Of a stretch of DNA of 64,000 bases, positions 31,502-40,795 are shown piece after piece. Position 1 is the stretch's first letter; each line of letters starts with the position of its first letter. The position numbers were made by a program, and so were the translations under genes. The stretch covers positions 310,001-374,000 of the forward strand of contig CAJMPR010000002.1 in assembly GCA_905215345.1 (NCBI GenBank), given 5' to 3'. This DNA is from an uncultured bacterium. Lineage in GTDB: Bacteria; Bacteroidota; Bacteroidia; Bacteroidales; Bacteroidaceae. The notes beneath the pieces were generated by a model. The model was given only the letters and a program-made list of their open reading frames with translations, was not told where the DNA came from and searched no databases.

Positions 31502-32338
31502 ATGAGAAAGAGAATTTTGTTGTTATTCTTCGTACTTTGTAGTGCATGGACTGTAACCGCTCAAACTGCTGGCGATTCCTTAACTCTTGTTTCTTCCGAT
31601 TGGCAGGTTACCCCCTTACAAAAAGGTATTCTTTGCCGGAAAGCGGTTTTTACTTCTCTCTATGGAGTACCCCAACAAATATCTATTTTAGAAATCGCAC
31701 CTAAGTACTATAATCTGGATATTCTAATTCATACATCAATGGAAGAAACCAGTGCTGTTGCCCGCCATTCGGGTGCGATAGCTGCCATTAACGGTTCTTA
31801 CTTTAATATGAAAGTGGGTAATTCAGTCTGTTATTTGCGTAAAAACGGGGTAGTGGTTGATACTACGGGAAATGGCACGTTGGGCTCAGTTTCCAATGGC
31901 GCCATACTTATAAAGAAAGGTCGGTTACAGTTGTTGCCGTGGAATAAACAAAAAGAGAAAACGTGTGAACTGAAACAGGGAACCATACTCGCATCGGGAC
32001 CTCTGATGTTATTGGATGGAAAAGTATGTGATACCTCTGCATGCAATCAGAGTTTTGTAGAAACCAAGCATCCGAGAAGTGCCGTTGTGTTGACTAAAGA
32101 CAAGAAAATTCTGTTTATAGTGGTTGACGGGCGTATGAGAGGAAAAGCCGAAGGTATTAACATACCCGAACTGGTTCACATGATTCGTGTATTAGGGGGA
32201 AAAGATGCGTTGAATCTTGATGGTGGCGGTTCTTCAACCTTATGGAATGCTTCGTTTTCAGAACAAGGTATTATAAATACTCCCTCCGATGGGGTTGAAC
32301 GCCGGGTTGCCAATTCTCTTTGCGTATATGAAAAATAA
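31502..32338 (+). CDS. Phosphodiester glycosidase family protein (NAGPA domain)
   Basis: The 278-residue exported protein (signal MRKRILLLFFVLCSAWTVTAQ) has the NAGPA fold markers AAINGSYFNMK, then GTILASGPLMLLDG, HPRSAVVLTKDK and NLDGGGSSTLW near the C-terminus. Bacterial members are thought to cleave phosphodiester-linked sugars from cell-wall or secreted polymers in the periplasm. It is monocistronic; the queD promoter follows at 32370. Confidence 0.88.
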   Translation: MRKRILLLFFVLCSAWTVTAQTAGDSLTLVSSDWQVTPLQKGILCRKAVFTSLYGVPQQISILEIAPKYYNLDILIHTSMEETSAVARHSGAIAAINGSYFNMKVGNSVCYLRKNGVVVDTTGNGTLGSVSNGAILIKKGRLQLLPWNKQKEKTCELKQGTILASGPLMLLDGKVCDTSACNQSFVETKHPRSAVVLTKDKKILFIVVDGRMRGKAEGINIPELVHMIRVLGGKDALNLDGGGSSTLWNASFSEQGIINTPSDGVERRVANSLCVYEK

Positions 32339-32369
32339 CGATTCTGATGAATAAATCCTGAGTTTTTTG

Positions 32370-32377
32370 TATTTTTG
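32370..32377 (+). promoter_or_regulatory. -7 promoter element of queD-queE
   Basis: TATTTTTG at 32370-32377, 67 bases before ATG 32445. I see no preQ1 riboswitch aptamer in this leader. Confidence 0.5.
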
Positions 32378-32444
32378 CTACTGCATTAAGGTGACATTAG
32401 ATGCAGCAGTGTTATAATGATATATTAATTAGCGTATTAACAGT

Positions 32445-32777
32445 ATGTATACAGTCATTAAAAGAATGGAAGTGTCGGCTGCCCACAGTCTGCGACTTTC
32501 TTATCAGAGTAAATGTGAAAATCTGCACGGTCACAATTGGATTATCACAGTCTATTGCCGCTCCAAAGAACTGAATGCGGATGGAATGGTAGTTGATTTC
32601 AGTCATATCAAACAAGTGGTGAAAGAACAACTGGACCATCGTAACCTCAACGAAGTATTACCTTTTAATCCTACTGCCGAGAATATAGCCCGTTGGATAT
32701 GCAATCAAATTCCTACGTGTTTTAAGGTGGAAGTACAGGAGTCCGAATCGAATGTAGCTGTCTATGAGGAAGATTAA
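32445..32777 (+). CDS. queD: 6-carboxytetrahydropterin synthase
   Basis: The 110-residue protein has the PTPS/QueD zinc-site histidines in VSAAHSLRLSYQSKCENLHGHNW: one His in SAAHSL and two in LHGHN, plus the catalytic Cys in SKCENLHG. VVDFSHIKQVV and LDHRNLNEV follow. It converts dihydroneopterin triphosphate to 6-carboxytetrahydropterin in queuosine synthesis. The queE gene overlaps its end by 14 bases, so they are translationally coupled. queC and queF are not in the window. Confidence 0.93.
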   Translation: MYTVIKRMEVSAAHSLRLSYQSKCENLHGHNWIITVYCRSKELNADGMVVDFSHIKQVVKEQLDHRNLNEVLPFNPTAENIARWICNQIPTCFKVEVQESESNVAVYEED

Positions 32778-33309
32778 CGAAATATTCTACAGCTTGCAGG
32801 GAGAAGGGTATTATACGGGTACTCCGGTTGTGTTTGTTCGTTTCTCCGGTTGCAATTTAAAGTGTTCTTTCTGTGATACACAGCATGAGGACGGAGTCTT
32901 AATGTCCGATGAAGAGATTCTGGAAGAAGTAAACAAATATCCTTCCGCTACTGTGATATTGACAGGTGGTGAACCTTCCCTATGGATTGACAGGGAATTT
33001 GTTGACCGTCTGCATCGGGCTGGTAAATATGTCAGCATCGAAACAAATGGTACGCATGTGCTGCCGGATAATATAGATTGGGTGACCTGTTCGCCCAAGC
33101 AGGGTGGGGCATTACATATCATCCGTATGGATGAGGTGAAAGTGGTGTATGAAGGGCAGGATATAGCCGAATATGAATTACTCCCGGCCAAACATTTCTT
33201 TTTACAGCCCTGTTCCGGTGCCAATATAAAAGAAACGGTAGACTGTGTAATGCAACATCCCAAATGGCGGTTAAGCTTGCAGACTCATAAACTGATAGAT
33301 ATACAATAA
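32764..33309 (+). CDS. queE: 7-carboxy-7-deazaguanine synthase (radical SAM)
   Basis: The 181-residue protein shows SLQGEGYYTGTP and the radical SAM cluster motif CxxxCxxC at residues 30-37 (GCNLKCSFC), followed by VILTGGEPSL. It rearranges 6-carboxytetrahydropterin, the QueD product, to 7-carboxy-7-deazaguanine with S-adenosylmethionine. The start overlaps the queD frame and no promoter lies between. Length is typical of the short QueE group. Confidence 0.93.
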   Translation: MRKINEIFYSLQGEGYYTGTPVVFVRFSGCNLKCSFCDTQHEDGVLMSDEEILEEVNKYPSATVILTGGEPSLWIDREFVDRLHRAGKYVSIETNGTHVLPDNIDWVTCSPKQGGALHIIRMDEVKVVYEGQDIAEYELLPAKHFFLQPCSGANIKETVDCVMQHPKWRLSLQTHKLIDIQ

Positions 33310-33336
33310 AGTCCGGGAATACTTTGGTGTGGCGGC

Positions 33337-34116
33337 TTAATCTAAGATACCAAAGTGTTTTAGTGCCTGATATACTCCTTCGTTGTCTACGGTATCCGTC
33401 ACATAGTTGGCGGCTGCTTTGACTTCATCATCGGCATTTCCCATTGCTACTCCTAAAGCTACATATTTTAACATCGAAATATCGTTGCCACCGTCACCAA
33501 AGGCCATTGTTTCACTAATGCTGATGTTATAATAGTCAAGGATGTGTTGTATTCCGTCGCTTTTACTGTTTCCGTTTGCAATGATGTCTGTAAAATAAGG
33601 ACACCACCGTGCCTGTTCGCAATGAGTTAGGATGTTTGTGAATAAATCTTCTTCTTCATCTGCGTTAAAATATCCAGCCATTTGCAGTATGTTTTTGTCT
33701 AAGGCATGCTCTGCGGGTATCACTTCGGGGATGGCGACCTCTACAAGTTGGGACAGTTTCTTCACTTCGTTGTTCACCCGATTTATGAATTGTCCTTTAT
33801 CGTGTACGAATAAGAATGGGGTCGTATTATTTTCCAGCCATTTGACAAGACGGGATATATCATCTTTAGGTATGGGATGTTTATAAATATCTATCCCTTC
33901 GGCAGTGTAACAGTGGCTACCGTTTAATATGATATAACCGTCAAACTGTATATTGTCTAAAATATCCAGTTCGAAAGCAGAACGTCCGCTTGCAATAAAC
34001 ACTTTGATACCTTTATCCTTTAATGCCTTAATGGCTTGGTGGGTAGTAGGAGATATTCGGTGGGTGTTGAAGGAAACCAGTGTCCCGTCAATATCAAAAA
34101 ATACAGTTTTAATCAT
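33337..34116 (-). CDS. Cof-type HAD-superfamily phosphatase
   Basis: The 259-residue protein has the HAD motifs FFDIDGTLVSF (nucleophile Asp at about 7), FIASGRSAFEL, and FGDGGNDISMLKY near the C-terminus, with a Cof-type C2 cap between. ATG at 34116 is used because the upstream extension lies in a basic, non-conserved stretch. Such enzymes remove phosphate from sugar phosphates, nucleotides or flavin. Substrate is not predictable. It converges with queE across a 27-base gap. Confidence 0.9.
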   Translation of the reverse strand: MIKTVFFDIDGTLVSFNTHRISPTTHQAIKALKDKGIKVFIASGRSAFELDILDNIQFDGYIILNGSHCYTAEGIDIYKHPIPKDDISRLVKWLENNTTPFLFVHDKGQFINRVNNEVKKLSQLVEVAIPEVIPAEHALDKNILQMAGYFNADEEEDLFTNILTHCEQARWCPYFTDIIANGNSKSDGIQHILDYYNISISETMAFGDGGNDISMLKYVALGVAMGNADDEVKAAANYVTDTVDNEGVYQALKHFGILD

Positions 34117-34272
34117 TAGTTTTTGCTTTTGAAAGTTCTTTCGTCGCAAAGGTAACAGTTTCTTTTTAATATCTGTAATTTGGGTATATTTCCAGGTAAT
34201 CGGTATAAAGTGATAACAAATTATCCCTTGTATATTTGTAACATCAAAAACAGATATAAATTTGATACAGTT

Positions 34273-34755
34273 ATGAGAAGGATAATAGTAATCACGTCAG
34301 TCGTATTGACCGCTATTTGTACTTTAAATGCTCAGGAGATGAAAACAGAAATGCCTTTAATCAGTGCCTTTCCGACAGGCAATGAAAACGTCGGATTTGA
34401 GAAGTATTTCACCGGTAAGTCTTGGTTGGCGCCACTGACCGGAAATAAAGATTTGAATGTGCCGATGTATAATGTTACGTTTGAACCCGGTTGTCGTAAT
34501 AACTGGCATGCCCATACAGGCGGACAAATACTGATTTCTGTGGGTGGCGCAGGTTATTATCAAGAGCGTGGAAAGGCGGCACGTCGCCTGCTTCCCGGTG
34601 ATGTTGTTGAAGTTGCTCCCAACGTGGAGCATTGGCACGGTGCTGCGCCTGATAGTTGGTTTTCGCATATTGCAATAGAATGTAATCCCCAGGCTAATGA
34701 GAATAGATGGTTTGAAGCAGTGAACGATGAAGAATATGCAGAAGCCATAAAATAA
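34273..34755 (+). CDS. Exported cupin-domain protein
   Basis: The 160-residue product from ATG 34273 has a signal peptide (MRRIIVITSVVLTAICTLNAQ). It is a single cupin with NNWHAHTGGQ (two metal-ligand His), DVVEVAPNVEHWHGAAP (third His) and SHIAIECNP. The order of the His residues fits a metal-binding cupin of the type often paired with carboxymuconolactone decarboxylase-like proteins. An enzyme or sensor role in the periplasm is inferred; the reaction is unknown. Confidence 0.85.
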   Translation: MRRIIVITSVVLTAICTLNAQEMKTEMPLISAFPTGNENVGFEKYFTGKSWLAPLTGNKDLNVPMYNVTFEPGCRNNWHAHTGGQILISVGGAGYYQERGKAARRLLPGDVVEVAPNVEHWHGAAPDSWFSHIAIECNPQANENRWFEAVNDEEYAEAIK

Positions 34756-34766
34756 ATAGTTAATAA

Positions 34767-34815
34767 AACAAGAATAGCTGTAAGCATTATGCTTACAGCT
34801 ATTCTTGTTTGCACG
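34767..34815. terminator. Long perfect hairpin between the cupin gene and tRNA-Trp
   Basis: The arms 34767-34786 and 34790-34809 are perfect 20-bp inverted copies with a TTA loop, running into TTTG on the right and preceded by AAAAC on the left. It can stop transcription in both directions, for the cupin gene (+) and for tRNA-Trp (-). Confidence 0.8.
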
Positions 34816-34885
34816 GGAGGAGAGGCTCGAACTCCCGACACCCGGTTTTGGAGACCGGTGCTCTACCAACTGAGCTACTCCCGTG
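34811..34885 (-). tRNA. trpT: tRNA-Trp (CCA anticodon)
   Basis: On the minus strand the 7-bp acceptor stem CACGGGA/TCCCGTG, the D-arm AGCTCAGTTGGTAGAGC, the anticodon loop CTCCAAA (stem CCGGT/ACCGG) and the T-loop GTTCGAG are all present. The anticodon is CCA, for tryptophan. The 3' CCA is not encoded. Ends are certain to about one base. Confidence 0.93.
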
Positions 34886-34959
34886 TTTGCGGCTGCAAAG
34901 GTAATGTAAACTTTCAAATTTGCAAGTACTCTGTTGCTTTATTTTAAAAAGGAAGTTGC

Positions 34960-35535
34960 TTATAGCATTTGTAAGTCCTGATACATAATACGATATGCGG
35001 CAGCTTTTTTTTCTAAAGCAAGTGGATAAGCTCTCGATGAAGAAGGCATCCGGTAGAGGCGCATGGGGCGTCCTTCGAAAAGGAACTCGGCGAAGTCTCC
35101 TACTTTAGGCTCTTCCAGCGAAAACTGGGCGCAAAGTGTATCGGTGGCCTTTTGTCCGGTAGTAACGATTGCTTTGCATTGCGGAATCCGGTGAAGCAAT
35201 TCAGGAATATCCGTAGGCTGAACTACTTCTAAGAATTTGTCGGAGGCATTGTCTTGTAATCGCCGTATGGCAGTAGCCGTGTCGAACAAGGCAATACCTT
35301 TTTCATTCAGAAAGCTGATAATACGTTCCTTACAAAATGTCTTTTGTCCTTTATCCACGAAGTAATCCTTATCATTGAAAAATAGTAAACCTACAATGCG
35401 CCACATGTCATTGTTCCAGTTCGGATAATAAAACTCCATAGACCACCGTTTTTTTTGTGGCGGAAAACTTCCCAGCATTAATAGATGTGCATTGCCGGGG
35501 AGAAAAGGCTCTAAAGGATGTTGCTCTATTTCCAT
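34960..35535 (-). CDS. Uracil-DNA glycosylase-superfamily protein (deoxyinosine-type candidate)
   Basis: The 191-residue protein has the superfamily motif I, LMLGSFPPQKKRW, and motif II near the C-terminus, RMPSSSRAYPLA, resembling the SMUG2/deoxyinosine-glycosylase branch and not family 1 UDG. MEFYYPNWNNDMWRI is characteristic of that group. It likely removes damaged bases (uracil or hypoxanthine) from DNA. The substrate range is an inference from motif similarity. It is separated from the KamA-like gene by 66 bases. Confidence 0.78.
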   Translation of the reverse strand: MEIEQHPLEPFLPGNAHLLMLGSFPPQKKRWSMEFYYPNWNNDMWRIVGLLFFNDKDYFVDKGQKTFCKERIISFLNEKGIALFDTATAIRRLQDNASDKFLEVVQPTDIPELLHRIPQCKAIVTTGQKATDTLCAQFSLEEPKVGDFAEFLFEGRPMRLYRMPSSSRAYPLALEKKAAAYRIMYQDLQML

Positions 35536-35601
35536 TCAATAGAATTGATTCTTTGTTTATAAATAAAATTGATAAGACAAAGTTAATTAAAAAATATGTA
35601 C

Positions 35602-37701
35602 CTAACAGTTTCCGAGGTCCAGATTACTCATCCTTTCGGTAATTTGGAAAGGAAAATCGGGATATTCATACAAACTGAACCGGGATTCGGTCTGCCCTTC
35701 CGTGTAGTTCCAGATGGTAGCATATTCTTCCGCATCCTCTCCCATAGCTTGCAGTTGCCGGAGGTAAGCGGCTATGGATTTGTTTTCAACGATATATACT
35801 TCGCCCAAACTATCTATAATCGGACTATGGTGACGTGTCCCGTCATGCTCGAAACGTAGGATACGCTTACCTTCCGGAGTCATACCGACCATGTTGAAAG
35901 TCATGCTCTTGCCAATTGCCGGAAGGTTGAGAACACTTCGGTCGGTAGCAAGGAAAGGCAGATGATTGGTTTTGAGGAAACGGCGGATACAAGCAGCGGG
36001 ATCATGTACGGTTTCGAGCAATACGGATAAATTGTGAGCATCTTCTTTGGGAAGCTTGCCGAAGCGTTTTTCTTCTTGTTGTTCCTGCATGGAGCGACTG
36101 TTCGGAGTGAAGACTGCATTATTCTCCTCGAAACCTTTCACCGAGAATGTATAATAACAAACTACTCCCAATTGATTGAGTACTTGACGCAGGCGGGTAG
36201 TATGTCCTCGACGGGATGCAGCTACATTGTATACCAATTGATTGGTGATGAGCCAGCCGGCGGAAAGTAGTTTACGAATACCTTCGGCGGCTTCGGGAGT
36301 TACTTCCAATGGACTTTGGAAATGGGTTTGGATGATAAACTGGCGGATGCCGATGGTTGATGCTTTCTCTTTGAATTCTCTTAAGATTTCCACCAGTTCA
36401 TCATTGATACGCATAGGCAGGTAAGCGGGTAAACGCGAACCAAGACGAATGCGTTGTAACTCTGCATATTTTTCTCCTTCGGGACGTTCTTGATTAGCTT
36501 TACGTTTACGTACTGCCATACGATAAACTGCATCCAGAATGTTGCGCAGTGTCTTGTTCTGGCTCATAAGTGCATCACCGCCGGTAATCAGGATGTCGCG
36601 TAATTGGGTATCTTCTTCAAAATAAGTCATCAGACGACGCAGCTTCTTCTCCCAGCTCTCTTTAGGACGCAAGGTTTCGAATTCAAAGTTGAGCCGTTGA
36701 CTTTGAAAGTCATACATACGTTGGCAAGAAGCACACAGTCCTCCGCAAGCCCTTCCCATAGTATCGGGAATAAGAATGGCAACTTCCGGATAACGGCGGT
36801 GAATGTTGTGCCCGTCGGGTAATAACCATCCGGCTGCATTCGGCTTTCCGGGTTCAACAATGTCTTCACGTTCCCAGGCACGGATTTGTCCGTACGTTTC
36901 GACTAATTGGGGAGAATAAAGAATATAACTTCGCAAAGCTTCATCATTATATCCGTTGCCGGAGCAGTTCAATAATGATAAATAATAGGGAGTTGCAAAG
37001 AATGGCATTCCTTTTTTACGTGCACGTGACAACAGATACATCGTTTCTGCGGATAACGAATTACCCAGGAACCGATTCAATTCCATAGGACTTTTTACTG
37101 CCATTGCAAGGTGAAAACGGAAGTCGTTCCACCATTCATTGACAAGGCGGTATTTTTCTTCGTAACTGATACCGTCTTCAAAAAAGAAACGGGAAGTCGG
37201 ATTCTTACGATGCTCGATTCTCTGTATTAAAGCATGTATGATACGCTCTTTATTGCGTATGCGGATTTGTTGTACGTCTTCATCCAATCCAGTGGGCCAT
37301 CGCTCGGTCCATCCTTTCACTTTTTGGGAGGAGGGAAGGTTAAAGTCCGGTTGTTGCAGACGTTTGAATTGCTGAAATAAGTCTATGAATAAGTCCGTTT
37401 CCATATACTCTTCCAACTTTCCGGTAAGAAAAGCGTAAAGTATGGATAGTGTTGAAATGGGCAACTGTTCTTCGGTTGACAGTTCATATACATTCTGCCC
37501 GTCATAGTCAATCAGAAGTCGAATTTGCTTACCGGCCTCACTTGCCGCTTCCGGATGTCCGGCTATATATTCCGAAAGAAAGGCTTTGAATGCCTTCTCA
37601 TCCTCGCTCCGGTTAGCGATGCTAATCAGTTCGGGAAGTTCGTGCCGATACAATTGTTCCAGTTGTGAGAGAGTGAGTGCAAGCATTTTCTTTTGTTTCA
37701 T
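35602..37701 (-). CDS. KamA-like radical SAM protein (lysine 2,3-aminomutase family)
   Basis: The 699-residue protein has the iron-sulphur motif in MGRACGGLCASCQRMYDF (CxxxCxxC), followed by ILITGGDALMSQN, as in lysine 2,3-aminomutases. Around it lie an N-terminal helical domain (about 1-250) and a C-terminal PLP-type region with GHTTRLRQVL and YYTFSVKGFEENN. Standard KamA is about 415 residues; this form is larger by an N-terminal extension. The reaction may differ from lysine 2,3-aminomutase. Single gene, with the terminator of the upstream gene before it. Confidence 0.82.
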   Translation of the reverse strand: MKQKKMLALTLSQLEQLYRHELPELISIANRSEDEKAFKAFLSEYIAGHPEAASEAGKQIRLLIDYDGQNVYELSTEEQLPISTLSILYAFLTGKLEEYMETDLFIDLFQQFKRLQQPDFNLPSSQKVKGWTERWPTGLDEDVQQIRIRNKERIIHALIQRIEHRKNPTSRFFFEDGISYEEKYRLVNEWWNDFRFHLAMAVKSPMELNRFLGNSLSAETMYLLSRARKKGMPFFATPYYLSLLNCSGNGYNDEALRSYILYSPQLVETYGQIRAWEREDIVEPGKPNAAGWLLPDGHNIHRRYPEVAILIPDTMGRACGGLCASCQRMYDFQSQRLNFEFETLRPKESWEKKLRRLMTYFEEDTQLRDILITGGDALMSQNKTLRNILDAVYRMAVRKRKANQERPEGEKYAELQRIRLGSRLPAYLPMRINDELVEILREFKEKASTIGIRQFIIQTHFQSPLEVTPEAAEGIRKLLSAGWLITNQLVYNVAASRRGHTTRLRQVLNQLGVVCYYTFSVKGFEENNAVFTPNSRSMQEQQEEKRFGKLPKEDAHNLSVLLETVHDPAACIRRFLKTNHLPFLATDRSVLNLPAIGKSMTFNMVGMTPEGKRILRFEHDGTRHHSPIIDSLGEVYIVENKSIAAYLRQLQAMGEDAEEYATIWNYTEGQTESRFSLYEYPDFPFQITERMSNLDLGNC

Positions 37702-37792
37702 AAGCGGTTGTTTTTTAGAAGTTAATAGATGGTTGACGCGGAGTGCGTCTCTGTATTCCGTGGAAGGAAAATATTTTATTTTTTAAAAATAA

Positions 37793-37822
37793 CAAAAAAA
37801 GGCGAGGTATTTCTACCCCGCC
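37793..37822 (-). terminator. Terminator after the 208-residue gene
   Basis: On the minus strand GGCGGGGTAG (37822-37813) pairs with TACCTCGCC (37809-37801) with one mismatch, followed by TTTTTTTG (37800-37793). Confidence 0.75.
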
Positions 37823-37865
37823 TTTTAATTTATGGAATTCTTTAAAATTCTTTTTCTTTTGCTAA

Positions 37866-38492
37866 CTATTTTTCTTCCGCCTCTTTACGTCTTGGCTCTT
37901 TCTTAGCTAACATTACTACGTTGTAGACATATTCTGACATCCATTCTTCCGAATATCCCAAGCGTTCTTTGTATTGGCGGACTGCCATAGCGGTTTTATG
38001 TACGTCATCTTTTTTCCAAACAGTTTTGGTACATACATCATGTACGGTCTTCTCAGTCATGCTTCTCAATGCACCTTTAAAAATGGACGGCATGCGGAAT
38101 TTCCATTGCATCAGATTTCCCATTAACATCATCAAGTCATTAGAAAAACCCTGATACATGAAAAGGTAACCTTGTACATCGTTTTGTGTACGGCAGTGTT
38201 TTTTTACAGAAGCGTCAATCTCCCTGAAAAAATTCTCGCTGATTCCATAATCCTGCATGAGCATTTTACGGGAAGCGGTTTTTTCCGCTTGCCCCAGACG
38301 TCCGCCTTGAGTGGGTATCTTGAACAAACGTTTGAAGTTGGCTACATCCGGTACGAAACGAATATTGGTAATACCCAGATTGGCGGCTATTACAGCTTGG
38401 AAATAGACACGTGTTAATGACACGAAGTCTTCTACATTCTTGGAAGGAACTCCTTCGGAGTTTTTGTTAAATAGTTTGGTAAATAGGCTCAT
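37866..38492 (-). CDS. Conserved hypothetical protein, 208 residues
   Basis: This soluble, basic, helix-rich protein (MSLFTKLFNKN..., ending KEPRRKEAEEK) has no signal or membrane segment. Features are FVSLTRVYFQAVIAANLGIT, then a long run of helices with QGYLFMYQGFSNDLMMLMG and a Lys/Glu tail. I do not recognise a known domain; it resembles proteins seen only in Bacteroidales. It lies alone between terminators, with an A/T-rich inverted sequence (GAATTATGATTTATGA, 38502-38517; TTCATAAATTATAAATC, 38587-38603) upstream. Confidence 0.7.
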   Translation of the reverse strand: MSLFTKLFNKNSEGVPSKNVEDFVSLTRVYFQAVIAANLGITNIRFVPDVANFKRLFKIPTQGGRLGQAEKTASRKMLMQDYGISENFFREIDASVKKHCRTQNDVQGYLFMYQGFSNDLMMLMGNLMQWKFRMPSIFKGALRSMTEKTVHDVCTKTVWKKDDVHKTAMAVRQYKERLGYSEEWMSEYVYNVVMLAKKEPRRKEAEEK

Positions 38493-38607
38493 ATATTTAT
38501 GAATTATGATTTATGAAATATGATTGCCTTGGGCAATTGCGATTGCAAAAGTACGAAATAAGTTGATTTATACCAACAATTGCATAATTCATAAATTATA
38601 AATCTTC

Positions 38608-39996
38608 TTACCAGCACTCCAGGTCTTTCTCTATTTCTTTCAGGCGGTCTTTTGTAAAAACAGGATCTTTGATACCGTTACGTTTCTGTACCCGGTAGTC
38701 TTCCAAAAGTTTGAATGCATATTTCCCTAATAAACTAATGGCGATAAGATTACAAAGAGCCATCAGTCCCATGGTGATGTCGGCAAGGCTCCAGGCAAGG
38801 TCAAGGGTGGCGAGTGCACCGAAGAGTACCATACCGCCTACCAATATACGGTAAGTATTCAATATCCATTTACGATTGGTCAGATAGCGTATATTTGCTT
38901 CTCCGTAATAATAGTTCCCTAAAATACTGCTGAAAGCGAAGAAAAACAGTGCTACGGCTATGAATATACTGCCCGCAGCACCGATTTCATTGGTTAGTGC
39001 ATGCTGGGTAAGTTGTACACCGTTAGTAGAGCCATCCAGCGGAGCGCCGCTGAACAAAATGATGAAAGCCGTACAAGTGCAGATAATCAAGGTATCGGTA
39101 AATACGCCCAATGTCTGAATCAACCCTTGTTTAACGGGGTGGGTGACATGTGCCGTAGCCGCAACATTCGGTGCGGAACCCATACCGGCTTCATTACTGA
39201 ACAAACCCCGCTTGATTCCTTGCATAAGCGCCATGCCTACGCCACCGCCCAGAGCTTGTTCCCATCCGAATGCATGGCTGATGATTAATTTTATAACAGC
39301 CGGTAATTCTTTGATATTCAATAGTACGATGATAAGTGCCAAAGCAACATATCCTAAAGCCATCACGGGTACGATGATACTACTGACTTTGGCAATACGT
39401 TGTACTCCGCCAAAGATAATAATCAGTGTAAAAGCTGTAATAATACTACCTACTATAGCATGATCAAACCCGAAAGCACCTTCAAAAGCTGCGCACAATG
39501 TATTGCTTTGTACGGAGTTGAAAGCGAATCCGAAGGTGATGGTAATCAATATGGCGAACAATGCTCCCATCCAGGGTTGTTTCAAACCTTTACGCATATA
39601 ATATGCAGGTCCGCCTATAAAAGAATCTTTTCCTCTTATCTTATATAATTGTGCGAGAGTGGATTCTACGAATGAACTGGATGCACCGAAAAGGGCAATC
39701 ACCCACATCCAGAATATGGCACCCGGTCCACCTACTGCTATGGCGGTTGCCACTCCGGCAAGATTACCTGTTCCTACGCGGCTGGCAATGGAAATTGCAA
39801 ATGCCTGAAATGAAGAAATATGTTTTTCTTTACCTCCTCCTTTTCCCGCAGAATCTGCTAAAAGGCGTATCATTTCCTTTATCATCCGGAATTGTACAAA
39901 GCGAGTCTTTACCGAGAACCACAATGCACATCCTAATAATAAGGCTATAAGGATATACGTCCATAAGATGTCATTGAGCAGATTGATAATTCCCAT
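38608..39996 (-). CDS. Alanine/glycine:cation symporter (AgcS family)
   Basis: The 462-residue transporter has about eleven hydrophobic segments and the AgcS signatures SFQAFAISIASRVGTGNLAGVATAI (spread over 62-86), GGPGAIFWMWVIALFGA and GLFSNEAGMGSAPNVAA. The family takes up alanine or glycine with sodium. Its start codon is five bases from the stop of the upstream AlbA_2-type gene, so both form one transcript. Length and motif order are normal. Confidence 0.92.
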   Translation of the reverse strand: MGIINLLNDILWTYILIALLLGCALWFSVKTRFVQFRMIKEMIRLLADSAGKGGGKEKHISSFQAFAISIASRVGTGNLAGVATAIAVGGPGAIFWMWVIALFGASSSFVESTLAQLYKIRGKDSFIGGPAYYMRKGLKQPWMGALFAILITITFGFAFNSVQSNTLCAAFEGAFGFDHAIVGSIITAFTLIIIFGGVQRIAKVSSIIVPVMALGYVALALIIVLLNIKELPAVIKLIISHAFGWEQALGGGVGMALMQGIKRGLFSNEAGMGSAPNVAATAHVTHPVKQGLIQTLGVFTDTLIICTCTAFIILFSGAPLDGSTNGVQLTQHALTNEIGAAGSIFIAVALFFFAFSSILGNYYYGEANIRYLTNRKWILNTYRILVGGMVLFGALATLDLAWSLADITMGLMALCNLIAISLLGKYAFKLLEDYRVQKRNGIKDPVFTKDRLKEIEKDLECW

Positions 39997-40001
39997 AATT
40001 A

Positions 40002-40646
40002 CTATTGTTTCAGCTTGAAGTGGAATTTGTGTTCTTCAAACACCGGTTCTATTATGTCGTAACGAACAAGTTTTGCTAATAAATGTTCGGCCGCACGGCG
40101 GGAAAGATGCGCCAACCGGCAATATCGGTTCAATGATAAACGTCTGTTCTCTTCTAAAAGAGTGATTAATAGTTGTTCCCGCTCCGTATATTCAATTAAT
40201 TCACCTTTGGGACTCTCGCTTTGCTGCCAGATGCGCAGATGTATCGGAGTAGCCAGTATATTTTCATCTTTTATACGCAGATAAGCAAGATATTTGCCTG
40301 TCTCGTCCTTGGCATAAACTGGTTTTTGGTTACTTTTTTCTATTTGTACAAGTAACACACTACGGCCTTCCGCCTGATAGGTTTGCATACTGTAGTTTAC
40401 CTCGGGGCGGCAGTATAATTGAGCAGCGGCTTCTATCATATATTTTTCTTCGTCTAATCGTACGCCGGAAATTTTTCCGTTATCTTTTACACCGATAAGC
40501 AGGCGTCCGCCATCAGTATTTGAAAAAGCCGAAAGAGTCTTGGCAATCTTCCGGGCATCGGATATTTCAAACTTGAAATCCTGTTGCTGATGCTCTCCTT
40601 CCGCTATGAGAGCACGTATGTATTCGGTATCAGTAAGCACTTTCAT
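40002..40646 (-). CDS. AlbA_2/Schlafen-like ATP-binding domain protein
   Basis: The 214-residue protein taken from ATG 40646 has the AlbA_2 core: EHQQQDFKFEISDARKIAKTLSAFSN and NTDGGRLLIGVKDNGKISGV (each spread along about 15-70), followed by a C-terminal winged-helix region (REQLLITLLEENRRLSLNRY). Proteins of this kind are putative regulators binding DNA or nucleotide. The gene precedes agcS by five bases; a role in controlling the transporter is possible but not shown. Confidence 0.82.
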   Translation of the reverse strand: MKVLTDTEYIRALIAEGEHQQQDFKFEISDARKIAKTLSAFSNTDGGRLLIGVKDNGKISGVRLDEEKYMIEAAAQLYCRPEVNYSMQTYQAEGRSVLLVQIEKSNQKPVYAKDETGKYLAYLRIKDENILATPIHLRIWQQSESPKGELIEYTEREQLLITLLEENRRLSLNRYCRLAHLSRRAAEHLLAKLVRYDIIEPVFEEHKFHFKLKQ

Positions 40647-40751
40647 GACTGCAAAAGTAGAGAAAAAACGCGTAAGGAGCCTTTTTTGTGGGGATTTTGC
40701 GGAATATTTCAAAAAAAATATCGTTTTTCTGCATTTATTTCGAGAAAGAGT

Positions 40752-40759
40752 GTATTTTT
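40752..40759 (+). promoter_or_regulatory. -7 promoter element of the Hc1-like gene
   Basis: TATTTTTG at 40752-40759 fits TAnnTTTG, 36 bases before ATG 40796. AAAAAAGGA just upstream of the ATG is a reasonable ribosome site. Confidence 0.55.
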
Positions 40760-40795
40760 GTCGGACATTATTAACGAAGTAATTAAAAAAGGATT

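Noticed and set aside
32339..32444. preQ1 riboswitch before queD-queE
   Set aside because: The leader has a promoter box but no recognisable H-type pseudoknot sequence; the space after the box is short.
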